A DNA stretch of 64,000 nucleotides, taken from NCBI GenBank assembly GCA_036023115.1, contig JAYKKT010000089.1, positions 21,013,001-21,077,000 of the forward strand, read 5' to 3'. The stretch's first letter is position 1, and every line of letters starts with the position of its first letter. Positions 46,060 through 56,270 of this stretch are shown one piece after another. Origin of the DNA: Brasenia schreberi. Taxonomy: Eukaryota > Streptophyta > Magnoliopsida > Nymphaeales > Cabombaceae. The translations under genes were made by a program, and so were the position numbers. The notes beneath the pieces are model-generated. The model had not been told where the DNA came from. It saw only the letters and a program-made list of their open reading frames with translations, and did not search any database.

Positions 46060-47455
46060 ACAATAAATTTTGATATTGTGTAGGACATTTAGGAATTGCT
46101 TTCTAAGTCTACTTGAAATGCACTCATGTTCTTATACATTAATGCATGGACATAATTGTTGTTGTACTTAATATTCATTGTAGTGTTGTTCTTAACATAC
46201 ACAATAAAAATACTTTATGAAATACCGATGTTTCAATGCTTTCTTGAAGATAAAATGATCCATAGGTCATATACCTTTATAAAAATCTATCCTTGTAAAG
46301 GGTTGTTACATCAAAATCGACAAATGCTTATGCATACTCATCGCTCAAGCCAACAAGGCTATGTAAATAGTTATCTTTGGGTTGCTCCACAAAAACATCC
46401 CCTATATGTTCATGATCTGCCTTATCTTCAATGTGTTTATCCTCCTCACCAACCTCCACTTCCTCCTCCTCCTCATCATTACTTTGGTTAGAAGACCAAC
46501 TAGGATCATTATTTTCAATGTCAAAGCATTTTGCATGCCCACTATGCTAAGACGCATACGGTGCGCTGCACCTTAGTATATTTGTCTCAATATGAACATC
46601 ATAGACTACACATTTCCATCAGGCCAACACTATCAACTGTGGCCGATGTGTCTTACGCTTTTCTAGGTCTAAACGTCATACTATTTGATGACTTCATGCC
46701 ATGCACCATGTCTTGTCTAGCTCTAGAAGGCCATCTCCATTCCATACTTCACTGCTTCAACATTGAAATCGTCATCTAGGTTACACAAGCCAAACCATCT
46801 AGAGTCACAATATATGTGTGTATATGTGTGTCCCATCCCAACTCTAGCCTAAACTCAATAAGGCTATACCAAATTTTAAATATATAAATCATTTCTTCGA
46901 ACCAATTGAATATTTTGAAAGACACATCTAAATTAACATTCTTCACTTGTTCTATGTCACCATCCACATATGCAGATGTTTGGCCCCCTTGCAATTCTTT
47001 CACTAAAATACAACCTAAATTCATAATGCTTGTTTTCAATCACTATAACGAAAGCAAAAGCTCCACATGAAACTTCTAGAAACAAACACTAACAATGAAA
47101 CTATTATGCCTATATGTGTATACCAGTGGACATTCAAACTAGATACAATTAATCTGAAAAAACATAAGTTAACATGGTGTATTAGACTACAAAAAGCTCG
47201 AAAGAAAGAAGCTTCAAGGGGACATCCAACTAGATTCGATTGCTAAAACAACAAAGCATAAGAGATGGAAATAGGAAACATTATGATATGCGCTTAATGT
47301 GGAATGGAGAAAAGGTAGACTCTTTCACTCCGAGTAGAGAAAGAGGAATTCGACCAACTTTACCTTACCCATAGAGCGGTTATTTATATTGAGAAGCTTT
47401 CTCACTAAATGCTAGGGTGGAGAAGGGAGATGATAGGAATCCAGAGCATGCAAAG
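46060..47455 (-). other. Unrecognised region, possibly a DNA-transposon relic
   Basis: On the minus strand, 46545-46320 gives a frame with 'HAKCFDIENNDPSWSSNQSN', then an acidic 'DEEEEEVEVGEEDKHIEDKA', then 'NYLHSLVGLSDEYA'. Upstream a piece reads 'FNVEAVKYGMEMAF'. This acidic start before a 'G-M-F' segment is reminiscent of MuDR-type transposases, but no catalytic region or TIRs were found. 46776-47039 has no recognised family. Confidence 0.3.
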
Positions 47456-47459
47456 ACAA

Positions 47460-47843
47460 GCTAAGCATTACTGAAAGATTTCGTAAATGGTCATCCAAAC
47501 CAATACCAGCTGATTACTATGCTTATTAATAATCCAATTGATCATTAAATCAGGCTCATTTCCCTTAGTTTACAGGATAACCATGTAGTGTTAGTTTGTG
47601 GTGCTATTTCCAACTTGTTTTAATGCTTGTCATTACTATTATGTAATCTCTATTTAAGCCATTGAAATAAAACAAATTAGGAGAAAGCTTTTTGGCGAAG
47701 GCATTTTACTCTTTGAAAGTATCTCTCTTCTCCTTATCTCATCTAAACTCGGCTAGCTTGAGTTTAGTCGCGATTACTATGTTCATTGTCCTTATGAGTC
47801 CTGGCTGTGGTTCACATCATTTGGTGCTTTTATTGAGAAACCA
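47460..47843 (+). mobile_element. LTR-C copy, plus orientation, probably a remnant 5' LTR
   Basis: The best-preserved LTR-C copy. It ends 'gagtcctggctgtggttcacatca' and is followed by 'tttggtgcttttattgagaaa', the motif that also follows the 5' LTR of the intron 6 element. The internal region is absent: LTR-B starts at 47853. Confidence 0.75.
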
Positions 47844-47852
47844 TTTGTAGAT

Positions 47853-48340
47853 ATGAAAATTTCGCCTATGTAGAGACTTGAAATAAACTTTTCAAAATTA
47901 CTTTGTTTGCGTGAGCGTGCCAGCTAGTTTTCAAAACTAGCAAAGTTTTGTAAATCTGACTTGTTTGACGATTGTGGCTAAGCGAGATCTTGTCACCTTA
48001 GGCATTCTTGAACCAATGCTCAAGGGTCAGCCTAGGCGCTTTGAGGACTCATTGGTGTAGGTGTGATTCGAAATCCACTTTAAGAAAATGGTTTTCAATC
48101 AAATCAAACTCATGCACTTAGTCTAGAGAATGGAAGGATTTCAGGTTCTGAAAAACAAAAACTGGTTCTGTTTTAAGAGCTAATTCCCAGATTTTTTTGG
48201 ATGACTTAGAGATCTCCAAAATTCATGAAAATTTCACAGATCATAGAGTGGAATATAGAGATTCTAAGACTATTTTTACTTTGAAATTTGGTGCTGTGGA
48301 TTTACATAATTAAATCTGGAACAACCCACTGGTCAAATGT
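47853..48340 (+). mobile_element. LTR-B copy, plus orientation
   Basis: Begins 'tgtagatatgaaaatttcgc'. Landmarks are 'gcgtgagcgtgccagctagt' and 'caatgctcaagggtcagcct'. The right edge is uncertain; near 48350 the sequence changes to one shared with 57700-58200. Confidence 0.7.
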
Positions 48341-48349
48341 TTCAGGATA

Positions 48350-48800
48350 CTCTGTTATAGAAACACAGAGTCCTTTCTGAAGTGTCCCATGATTTAAGGT
48401 AAAGAGATGAAAAAATGTTCTTTTTAAGCTTTGACTTTTCTTTTTCTTTGAAAGGGGAAGACTTCTTTTTCTTTTCGAAGAGTTTTTGTATTCTCTCTTT
48501 CCTTTTTTGGAAGACCTTTATATTGGAGGTTTTTGTTTTCTTCTTTCTTTTGATTTTTTCCAATTTTTCTTTTTGGGGAGAAGTAAAATGGGGAAAACTT
48601 ATCCCTTTGGATATTCGATCCAGCCAATAACATCATATTTCCTAATAGCATCTACCATTTGAAAATATTTTGCTATTGTGAACTAGGCTTCATTTTGTAA
48701 GCCAAAGATTTTTGAAATATTACCAAATGATTTTTAAAAACTCTACTTTTCATAAAGCATCGATTCCCTCATTTAGGGCCATACAATCCATCTTTATCCT
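48350..48800 (-). repeat. Tat-element pol 3' flank, second copy
   Basis: Matches 57705-58195 over 450 bp ('gaagtgtcccatgatttaag', 'catctaccatttgaaaatat', 'cataaagcatcgattccctc'). In the other copy this stretch follows a Tat-like integrase end on the minus strand, so it is the 3' untranslated part of that element. Its T/C-rich ORFs are not genes. Confidence 0.75.
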
Positions 48801-48807
48801 TTTAATA

Positions 48808-49236
48808 GAGTTATGGGATGATTACCCAGGCTCTATTGCAGGAAAATAGTTTTGATAGAACGTTTCTAAATTTTTCATGATCTTACACACATTTTAATAC
48901 ATAGTTGCACGACCCTAAAATTATTAAAAATTATATTACAAGTGGGCTTGTGTGTAGATAATGTGTGCTAAATTCAGAATGATCGGAGCATCAATTTAGC
49001 AATAAAAAATAAAGCAATCAACGTATGTAGGAATGCTAAAATCCGAAATTTCGTTTTTAGAACATACGTGATGCAAACTCACCTGGATTTAAATTGCAAC
49101 AACAAAACATCCCAAAGTAAATTGCTGAAGGAAAAGGAATGAAAATATATAGATTAGCTTAAGCATAGAGGGGATTAGAAGTTATAGAATTTGTATAACA
49201 TATAGAGAGGTAGAATCAAGAACACAAACAATTAGA
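48808..49236 (-). mobile_element. LTR-A 3' portion, minus orientation
   Basis: Aligns with 59950-60350 ('gttgcacgaccctaaaatt', 'acgtgatgcaaactcac', 'aacatatagagaggtagaat'). Cut at 49236 by a plus-oriented LTR-A start. Confidence 0.8.
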
Positions 49237-49910
49237 GTGTGTAAACACCCAAAATTTTCTTTTAAAATTTTTACCTTTTAGGAAATTAACTATTTTTGGC
49301 AATTTTGGGTTTTCGAATAGAAAAGGAATCAAACGAGCTTGTTTCGGTATCAAAATTTTATGGCAGCTTTAAAATGATGAAAGAGTGCTTCCCTTTCTAA
49401 AAATTTCGAATTTGGACAAAATTGAAAAAATAACAATTTTGCCCTCAACACACAAAAAACAGGATTTCATTTCCTTAAAAGATTTTTGTTGCAAAGCATG
49501 TTGAAAATTTGCCATTTGAAAAGAAATAGGAATCAAAAAGACAAGTTGACACATGACAAGGAAGGTGGGCGCCCAAAAAGAAAAGCGGGCGTTAAAAAGG
49601 GAAAGTGAGCTTCCCAGAAAGAAAAGCTCATATTTGGAAAGAAATCATTTCCAGAAGAGAAAGTTGGTATCACCAAAGGAAAGGAAAGACAGAGGTAGGA
49701 ACAATAGCTTCCAAGGAAAAAGGTTTGGTATCAAATACATTTGGTAACACTCATGGAGGAAATCCAGAGAGCATGAAAGTTGGTTTTCAAAAACGTAACA
49801 TAGGCTTACTTGAACACTTTCATTGTAGGTAGGCATGTAACATGGATTTGCATAACCACTTTCATAACAAGTATGCAGGTAACAGGGGACTGCTTAAATA
49901 CTCTTGTAAG
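49237..49910 (+). mobile_element. LTR-A 5' portion, plus orientation
   Basis: Starts 'tgtaaacacccaaaattttc' at about 49239. The next 250 bp resemble the inverted start of 44389-46053 ('aaatttcgaatttggacaaaattg' region). 49550-49740 is purine-rich with repeated 'gaaag' blocks. Right edge uncertain. Confidence 0.55.
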
Positions 49911-50092
49911 TATAAGATTAACAGATTCGGTCGAGATTATCATGTTGGACTTTCTGAAAATGGTCATTTGTTAGTGGTTCTTGCCTGCATTTTTAAACTT
50001 CTGAATTAATCTTGTTATATAAGGATCTTTCTTAGCAAAATGCATCTCGAAGTTCAATACAGCAAGCTGTATCTAGGCACATAAAACATTCG

Positions 50093-50434
50093 GTGCATGA
50101 GCTCATACTCAAACGTTTGTTTTCAAGTCCTCTTTTGTTTAAGAAAGAACTAATCTTCAAGAGTGCAAGCTACTGTATAGAAGCTGTATGTGCTGCTCCA
50201 TTCTCGGAAGAGAAGGTGAAACCTCAGGAAGTTGAACAACAGATCTTGTCCAAAAGAGGGGAACTATTCAAGTTTGCAACAGAGTATAGAGAGGTGGCTG
50301 CTGCTAAAGACCCTGATGCTGCATTCTTTAAGAAGCTGGATGGATTTCAGCCTTGTGAAATAACTGAGCTGAAAGCTGGCAGACATGTCTTTGCCGTCTA
50401 TGGTGACAACTTCTTCAAGAGTGGAACATTGTGA
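50093..50434 (+). pseudogene. ARG1-like DnaJ protein fragments in permuted order
   Basis: The open 113-residue frame contains two blocks from plant ARG1/DnaJ15-type proteins, which act in gravity signalling as membrane-associated J proteins. First comes 'SASYCIEAVCAAPFSEEK' with 'EVEQQILSKRGELFKF' and 'TEYREV', then 'AAAKDPDAAFFKKLDGFQPC' with 'EITELKAGRHVFAVYGDNFF' and 'KS'. In the real protein the second block precedes the first and joins it at 'FFKS-SY'. Here the order is reversed, as if a duplicated segment had lost its outer parts. The J domain and the rest of the gene are absent. The frame stops at 50432-50434. Confidence 0.75.
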
Positions 50435-50720
50435 GAAGGTGCAAATTTCTCTGCTGCAGAAACAATTCAGAGAAAATCAGATACGGAAAACATGCAGAGT
50501 AGTTCATCTGTATCACAAAATGCTTCAACATCTAACCAAGGTGAAGGTTGTGATACGGCAGCTCCATTGGGATTGGTGCAGAACATTCAGAAGTACCCTG
50601 GCAAATCTGCAATCCAAATATAACGTTGGAGTGAAAGAGATGATCATAATGCATGAATTAGTAATGAAGTCAATGCTCTTGCTGTGTCCAGTGGGAACAT
50701 AGAGAGAGAGAGATTGAAAG
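50435..50720 (+). other. Ser/Asn-rich piece of unknown origin within the mosaic
   Basis: Directly after the ARG1 block, a plus frame from 50437 reads 'GANFSAAETIQRKSDTENMQ' and 'SSSSVSQNASTSNQGEGCDT', then 'GLVQNIQKYPGKSAIQI' before a stop near 50620. It looks like coding sequence from another plant gene, but I do not recognise it. Confidence 0.4.
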
Positions 50721-50838
50721 AAAGAGAATGCAGCAACATCTGATGCAGACGCAGCCCATGATGGCGGCATACTCCACCAACAATGTGACTACTGAGGTCA
50801 TTCAATCTCCACAACTTGATGACCTGCAAATGTGCTAA
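50721..50838 (+). pseudogene. GIF1/AN3-like (SNH domain) gene 5' fragment
   Basis: A purine-rich leader 'gagagagagattgaaagaaa' is followed by ATG at about 50728 and 'MQQHLMQTQPMMAAYSTNNV', then 'TTEVIQSPQLDDLQMC' and a stop. The first 27 residues match the N-terminus of GRF-interacting factor 1, a transcriptional coactivator of leaf growth, including its start codon. After 'VIQ' the SNH domain diverges and is lost. It looks like a copied 5' end (leader and first exon) of that gene. Confidence 0.8.
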
Positions 50839-50859
50839 AAGCAAAACAGCATCCTTCTC

Positions 50860-51358
50860 AACTCCTTGAGCAGCTAAAACTTTTACATGGGCAGCAGCAG
50901 CTGCAGCCGAATCTCCTGATGTAACACATGTTATTGTTGATGAAGTTCATAAGCGCACACTTTTGGGGGACTTTTTGCTTATTGTGTTGAAAGACTTGAT
51001 CAAGAAACGGTCTAGCAGCCAAACACCTAAGTTGAAGGTTATCCTCATCTGCTGTTCTCATTGTCCAGGTCTGCTACTGCTGATGCTAGTCTATTTTCAA
51101 AGTACTTTGGATGTTGCCCTGTCATTACTGCCATAGGGCGAACACACCATGTTACTTACTTACTTCCTTGAAGATATCTATGAATCCCTGAATTACCACC
51201 TTCCTTCAGACTCACCCGCATCTGTTAGTGCCATGGCCTATGACAGAAAAGAGTATGACAGCAAAGCGCTTGAATTTCACAAGGGGAAGAAGAACGCCAT
51301 GCCATCCTCATGGGGTGATGAAACCTTACTGGTTGAAGGCTGCATTTATCCGCACTAA
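50860..51358 (+). pseudogene. DExH-box RNA helicase fragment (DExH7-like)
   Basis: The plus strand at 50918-51030 reads '[20 protein letters not shown]' and '[20 protein letters not shown]', the DEVH box (motif II) region of a large plant DExH RNA helicase. After a gap resembling a short leftover intron ending 'tgtccag' (about 51073) it continues '[20 protein letters not shown]' (motif III 'SAT') and, after a one-base shift, 'TYFLEDIYESLNYHLPSDSP' at 51150. A further 'SSWGDETLLVEGCIYPH' ends at a stop at 51356. The retained intron-like sequence argues for capture from genomic DNA and not from mRNA. Motifs I and IV-VI are missing. Confidence 0.8.
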
Positions 51359-51905
51359 TCAAAGGCCAAGAGTCGTGAAATCTTCTGTTCCAAATGCCAA
51401 ATGACTGAATTCCTGCAAAGGGTTTGTCAAACGTATCAAGGACTGATGAAGAACCTTCCAAAGCACGGATAAAGTTTAGCATTAACAGGTGAAGAGGTTG
51501 AGGTCCATGATGTAGATCATTACCCTTTAGATTCAAACCTGCTAGACAAAGATGAGTTGCAACGCTCCATGATTGCCACCGAAGAAGGCTAAAGCAATTC
51601 ATGTCAGGTGTGACAGAGTCGACTCCTGATACTGTTCTGGTTCTCGAATTTGTTGACAAGTTAGAGAAACAGCTAGTTACCATCACTGTAGAAGACTCTG
51701 TCGACACCAAGGATGGTGGAAAGGAGATAACTCGTGAGATGCCTCCTTAGGAGGCTGAATCTGCAATAGCTAATTTGGCCAAAATATGGATAAAGTTAAA
51801 AGTTGATAAGCTGCGGGAATCTGCTAACAGACGCCTTGTTTGGCAATTTCTCATAACTAGCAGAATTTGACAGGGTAGGATGAGTTTGGAAACTTATCTT
51901 ACACA
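51359..51905 (+). other. Further coding-like sequence in the mosaic, unrecognised
   Basis: Plus-strand pieces such as 'TPDTVLVLEFVDKLEKQLVT' and 'ITVEDSVDTKDGGKEITREM' (51615-51745) and 'KARIKFSI' (51455) look like protein-coding text interrupted by stops. I cannot name the source. 51750-51850 ('agctaatttggccaaaatatgg') may still belong to it. Confidence 0.4.
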
Positions 51906-52330
51906 GCAACCCACTTACCATTCTGAGTCAGCGTGAATAGCAGCAGCCTTGGTCGAATCCAGCAAGTTGTTCTTCCTGCAAATGAATGCAGAGTCGATCA
52001 AGGCAAGGAAAACGGGTAAGTAAGCCAATGAAGGGGATCCAGTCTTGGCCCAGCCATCAAGGCAACAATCAATTACCGATTTCAGCTCCTACTAAACCAG
52101 GGAACAGCGTATTCCACGGCTCCACTTACCAAATACATGCTGATTGATTTCAGCAGGTGGGTCAATGAGGGAAACGCAACCTTGGCTGATCCACCAAGAC
52201 AGCATATAGTTGCTGATTTCAGCCTCCACAGCAACACCACCTGCTAATTCCAAAAAACCATCGGTTTGGAAGGCCTTCAGCAGCAACTTCTTGCCTTCTT
52301 ACGTTAAGTTACAGGAAGGGAAGTTACTTT
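51906..52330. other. Non-coding stretch downstream of the mosaic
   Basis: Contains short echoes of one another ('gctgatttcagc', 'ccgatttcagctcc', 'gattgatttcagcagg') between 52060 and 52240, and 'ccacttacca' at 51910 and 52122. No gene recognised. Confidence 0.4.
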
Positions 52331-52700
52331 AGGAACAGCTACAGCCAATAGGCAACTTGTGGCCTATAAAAAGGGGCTCAAGGATGCTGCAAGGCCATCA
52401 ACCAGACAGATACCAATCCGAAAATCAACCATTGAAAGATACTAATCCGAAAATCAACCATTGAAAGATACTAATCCGAAAATCAACCGTTGAGTGCAAA
52501 ATACCAATCCGTGAGAAGAGAGAAAACAACAGAAAGAGAGAGAAAGAGAGGGAGAGAAGGAGAAGAAAGGAGGAGAAGAAGAAACGCAGGCTGATCCTGC
52601 CCCGCCGTCTGCCGTCTGCTCGTGGTGGTTCTTCGTCCACGTTAGACCCTTCATCACCTCCACATCGCCTACTTCATCTACACCATAGGTTTGAGTTATT
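52331..52700 (+). mobile_element. LTR-like promoter region with 29-bp tandem repeats
   Basis: A CCAAT box at 52345, then 'ggcctataaaaaggggc' (TATA box at 52364), in the same kind of setting as LTR-A. Downstream at 52409-52495 a 29-bp unit ('gatac(c/t)aatccgaaaatcaacc' plus 9 bases) is repeated three times, with part of a fourth at 52504. A GA-rich leader follows at 52515-52580. No partner LTR was identified. Confidence 0.55.
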
Positions 52701-53699
52701 ATTTTAGGTACACGATTGATTGAGAGTCTGAGAATCTGCAGGAAACAACAGTTCCTACAAAAGGTTGTGCGAAGAATGAACTAAGGGCTGTGTTTATGAT
52801 CATTATTGATACTGCATATTCATCCCTTAATCTCCAGGAACACAATAAAAACTACAAATCTGTGTGATGTGCATGATTTTTAGGATTGGTTACTGGTTGA
52901 AGATTGTTCCAAATGATCAAAGGAACACTTTTAAATTTTCTGCAAAACTGAGGTTCTGAAACTGCGTGACTGCACACACCTGATCACGGATTTTTCTGAG
53001 ACGAAATATTGATCCAATCAGGTCGATAATTTTCACTTCTAATCTAGATATATCAGTGAGTACCTGATAAAATTTTGAAGATTTTATATGGTCGTTTACA
53101 TGGTTAATTAAATCCGTAAACTTTGGCAAAAATCAGATTCTGTTCTGCAGGAACAGAAAGTTCAGAGACATGTGTCTGCTATTTTATTCATATCTCTGTA
53201 CATACTGAGTATAATTGCATAAAAATTGATGATTTGGAAAGGTAACATCCATACCTTTCCAACAAAACAAATTTCATTGAATTTGGATGTCTGAAAGCAG
53301 AGATATGACTATTTTTCTAAGCCTTTGAGTCACAGACACAGAACTATTCCGAGTTCTGAACAGTTTCTGATTCTGGATTTAATTCTGGATTTAATTCTCA
53401 GGATTTATAGAAGCAAAATAAAAAATAAAAATATATTCTGATTCTGCACATGTATATCTTGCTTCTGTAAAAGTTTAAGAATTTTTGCAGACTCGAAAGT
53501 ATTTTTAAAATATTAGAGAACATGTCTCTGAAATTGTGCAGACTCGGAAGTATTTTTAAAAAATTAGAGAACATGTCTCTGAAACCGAACAGGTTCTGCA
53601 ATTTTTAAAATCTAAAATTTTCAGAAATCAGGAACTTAGTCACAAATTCTGAAACTTGTAAAATCAGGTTTTTGCTTTTTCGAATTTAACAGATTTCAA
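52701..53699. other. Leader-like or internal retroelement sequence, no gene
   Basis: No motif-bearing frame. A 51-bp unit ('gcagactcg(a/g)aagtattttt' and onward) is tandemly repeated at 53487 and 53538. Phrases such as 'gattctgttctgcaggaacag' recur in altered form. Confidence 0.45.
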
Positions 53700-53908
53700 A
53701 CATTGTTCAAGCGTCTAGGCTGACCCTTGAGCGCCGGTTCAAGAAGGCCTACGTCGAAAAGATCTCACTTGTCCACAATCGTCTTCTAAAGTCAGAAAAT
53801 TGAAATTTATTAGTTTTAGCAAATTAACTGGCACGCTCACGCAACACGATATAGTTCGAGAGTTTGATTTCAAATCCTAAACAATTTTGAAATAAAAATT
53901 CATGTCTA
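53700..53908 (-). mobile_element. LTR-B fragment, minus orientation
   Basis: Reverse complement of 47853-48070: 'gctgacccttgagcgccggt', 'ctggcacgctcacgc' and the terminal 'aaaattcatgtctaca' at 53908. It abuts an LTR-A fragment. Confidence 0.75.
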
Positions 53909-54588
53909 CAGAGTGCATAAGCAAGAATTGAAAATTTCAGCACATCTACTTCTTATTACATCATGGGGAGAGAAAGCTCCGTTAATACAACCTCTTTTGA
54001 ATTGAATATGGAAAAGGTATAAAGATGAACAAAGGAAGAGGAATATTTAAGTGAAATCCTTGAAGGATCGGCTCCAACAATGGCTCACAACCCTCACCTT
54101 CACCTCTTTATCCTCTCTTCTTTTCTCACTCAAACTCTCTAATGTTTACATCAATTTGCCTATTTTCTACACTCTCTTCCCCTCTCTAAGACCCTCCCTA
54201 GCAACTCACGAGAATTCTAATGCAGCTCTCCAATGCCCAAGATTTCCTCTTCAACATGCCTTGGCCGTCCCCCCCTTGGCCTCTATTTATAGGCCAAGGG
54301 GGGGCCTCTTCTAGGCCTTTCCTTGGAGCGGGTAGTCCATGATCCAAACTCAGCCCTAAGGGTCTTTATGTGGTCCCCTTCATTCTTAGCTGGACCAGCC
54401 CCATGTGAGCTGGTTCTTGGTTCAAAGTGTGTGCACCTTGTCCTAGCCGATCGAACCTAGATGCACTCAGCTAGGCTTGATGCCATGCCTTAATCAACCT
54501 CCTTTGTGGCCCATCTTACCTTGCTTGATTTAATCTTGATTTGGCTCATCAATGTGGGCGTCATAGCCTTCCCTTGGTATAGCCCACT
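53909..54588 (-). mobile_element. LTR-A middle portion, minus orientation
   Basis: Matches 60345-61000 ('gagtgcataagcaag', 'ctacttcttattacatcatgg', 'gctccgttaatacaacc'). It contains the TATA box inside a perfect palindrome at 54269-54304 (see findings). It is bounded on both sides by LTR-B sequence in opposite orientations. The ORF at 54051-54314 is a by-product. Confidence 0.75.
54269..54304 (-). promoter_or_regulatory. TATA box enclosed in a 14-bp inverted repeat
   Basis: Perfect arms cccccccttggcct (54269-54282) and aggccaaggggggg (54291-54304) around an 8-base centre, ctatttat. On the minus strand the centre is ataaatag, so the arm end plus centre reads cctataaatag. This is the LTR core promoter. 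Confidence 0.85.
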
Positions 54589-54740
54589 GTAGACGTGAAA
54601 TTTTCACTCCAAGCCTATGTAGAGACTTAGAATAAAACTCTCAACTCTACTCAATGCACGAGCATAACAGCTAGTTTTCTAAAAACTAGCAAAATTTTAA
54701 TCTGACGGGTGATGGTGATATCATTGACAAAAATATGAGA
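54589..54740 (+). mobile_element. LTR-B start, plus orientation
   Basis: Begins 'tgtagacgtgaaattttcac' and follows the LTR-B pattern ('cctatgtagagacttagaat', 'gcacgagcataacagctagt') until about 54720, then departs from the other copies. Confidence 0.65.
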
Positions 54741-56270
54741 GGCAAGGAATTCTTTGAAATGAGATCTTGTTCATGAAGATCGGGAGATCTTGAAGAAGCA
54801 TTTCAAAGAATGAGTCAAAGATTTTATCTTCTCAATGGTCTCGATGATCGTAGTGCGGGAAGAATGCACTAATGAGCCTGCTTCCCACAAAAATCATTGG
54901 TCATGAGAATGACCATTGCCTCACAAAGGATTTACTACATTGTCCTTATTGATATCGAATGACCTAGAAGTCATTGACAAGACTTTAAGCTTCAGATTAT
55001 CCGTATTGGATAATCTAATACCGTTCGTGTACTACAATAATTATCCAAGTTGCAACAAAGCTGTGAAGTAAATCTCCTAACCAGATCAATTATGTAATTA
55101 CTAAATCAGTGCATTATCATTCGGCGAAAAAAGGTAATCTCTTTTCGAGGATGTCCAAAAAAGGGAACTACGAGAAAGAATTTTAGGTTTTTCAAAAAAA
55201 GAAAGCTTCTCAAAGAAGCCGACACTGTGATCTCTCTCACACTTACATGGCTGGGAAAAAAGCACATTTTTCTCGCGATTGTCTAACAATGTACGGCGAC
55301 TCAATCAATTAATCAACTCCTAGATCTTCAAGAGTCAAGGGATGTAGAGTCATCACTACTTTGCTCCCTAACAAACTTTTCGTGATTTTTCTTCTTTTGC
55401 TCTCAGCATCCATTTACTGTCTCCCCTCCCTCTCACCTAACACAACAAGAGTTCTATTACGAGCCCAACGGGTCTATCCACTGTACTTAATCTTTTTTAC
55501 CTATTCCGGAATATTCAAAACCCTATGTCACAGCATCCACCTTCCTTGTGTGGACTATCACTTTCGGTCTCTCTACCTCAAAGTTTGTCTCAATACAGTC
55601 AAAGCAATAGCAGCCTCCTTGACAACCTTTGGAGCTGTGAAGATCCATGATGCCAACCCTCGGTCTCAAGCCTCAACCAAAGAAACTGGAAATTTAAGGA
55701 TCTAAACACTTATTTTATTGCGATTGATGGCAGAGTCATTCTAGACACATCTCTAGTTGGTGACAATCGATAGAAAGGTTTCATTCTTCACCATCTTCTT
55801 CAAGCTTCTCAAGCTTCAAGCTTTAAGCTTTGGAGACAAAAGTTCTTGGTTCCTCACCCTTTTGCCAAATGAATTTTCATTCTTGTTAGGTCTTCATGTA
55901 TATATGGCAGCTCACCGACTTCAGAATTCTTTCCACGAGAATCAGAATTCAAAGAGTTTAAGTCATGACTCGGGACAATTAAGGCTAATTTTAGTCTGTC
56001 AGGATGCTCAGGAAGACTTCACTAAATGATCATGGCGAGAGTTCCATTAGCTACTGTGTGTGCTCCTCTAGGTAATGAGGGAGATATTCTCCGTCAACCT
56101 CCTATTGGTGGCAAGGAACTTTATTTTTGTGGATTGTCAGAAGAAACCCTAGTATTCGTTATTCTCTATGTTTCAATGATTTAAATGAAGTTACATCATT
56201 ATCCTACAATTTGCACCCGTCAAGTAGAATGACTCGCCCAGCTATATCTTTAGACATTGGATCGATTGGA
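54741..56270. other. Unrecognised stretch upstream of the pararetrovirus-like RT
   Basis: Several medium frames (55361-55705 with a hydrophobic start, 55757-56029, and 56031 onward beginning 'MARVPLATVCAPLGNEGDIL') show no domain I know. Because an RT follows on the same strand, 55480-56270 may be the preceding part of the same viral insertion, but this is a guess from position only. Confidence 0.35.

Noticed and set aside
48342..48651. Lys-rich minus ORFs and a Phe-rich plus ORF
   Set aside because: They come from a T/C-biased 3' flank of a Tat element repeated at 57705-58255, with no conserved protein in either copy.
55361..55705. 114-residue ORF with a hydrophobic start resembling a signal peptide
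   Set aside because: No domain, no homologous copy in the window, and it ends in Ser/Thr-rich text. A signal-like start alone is weak evidence.
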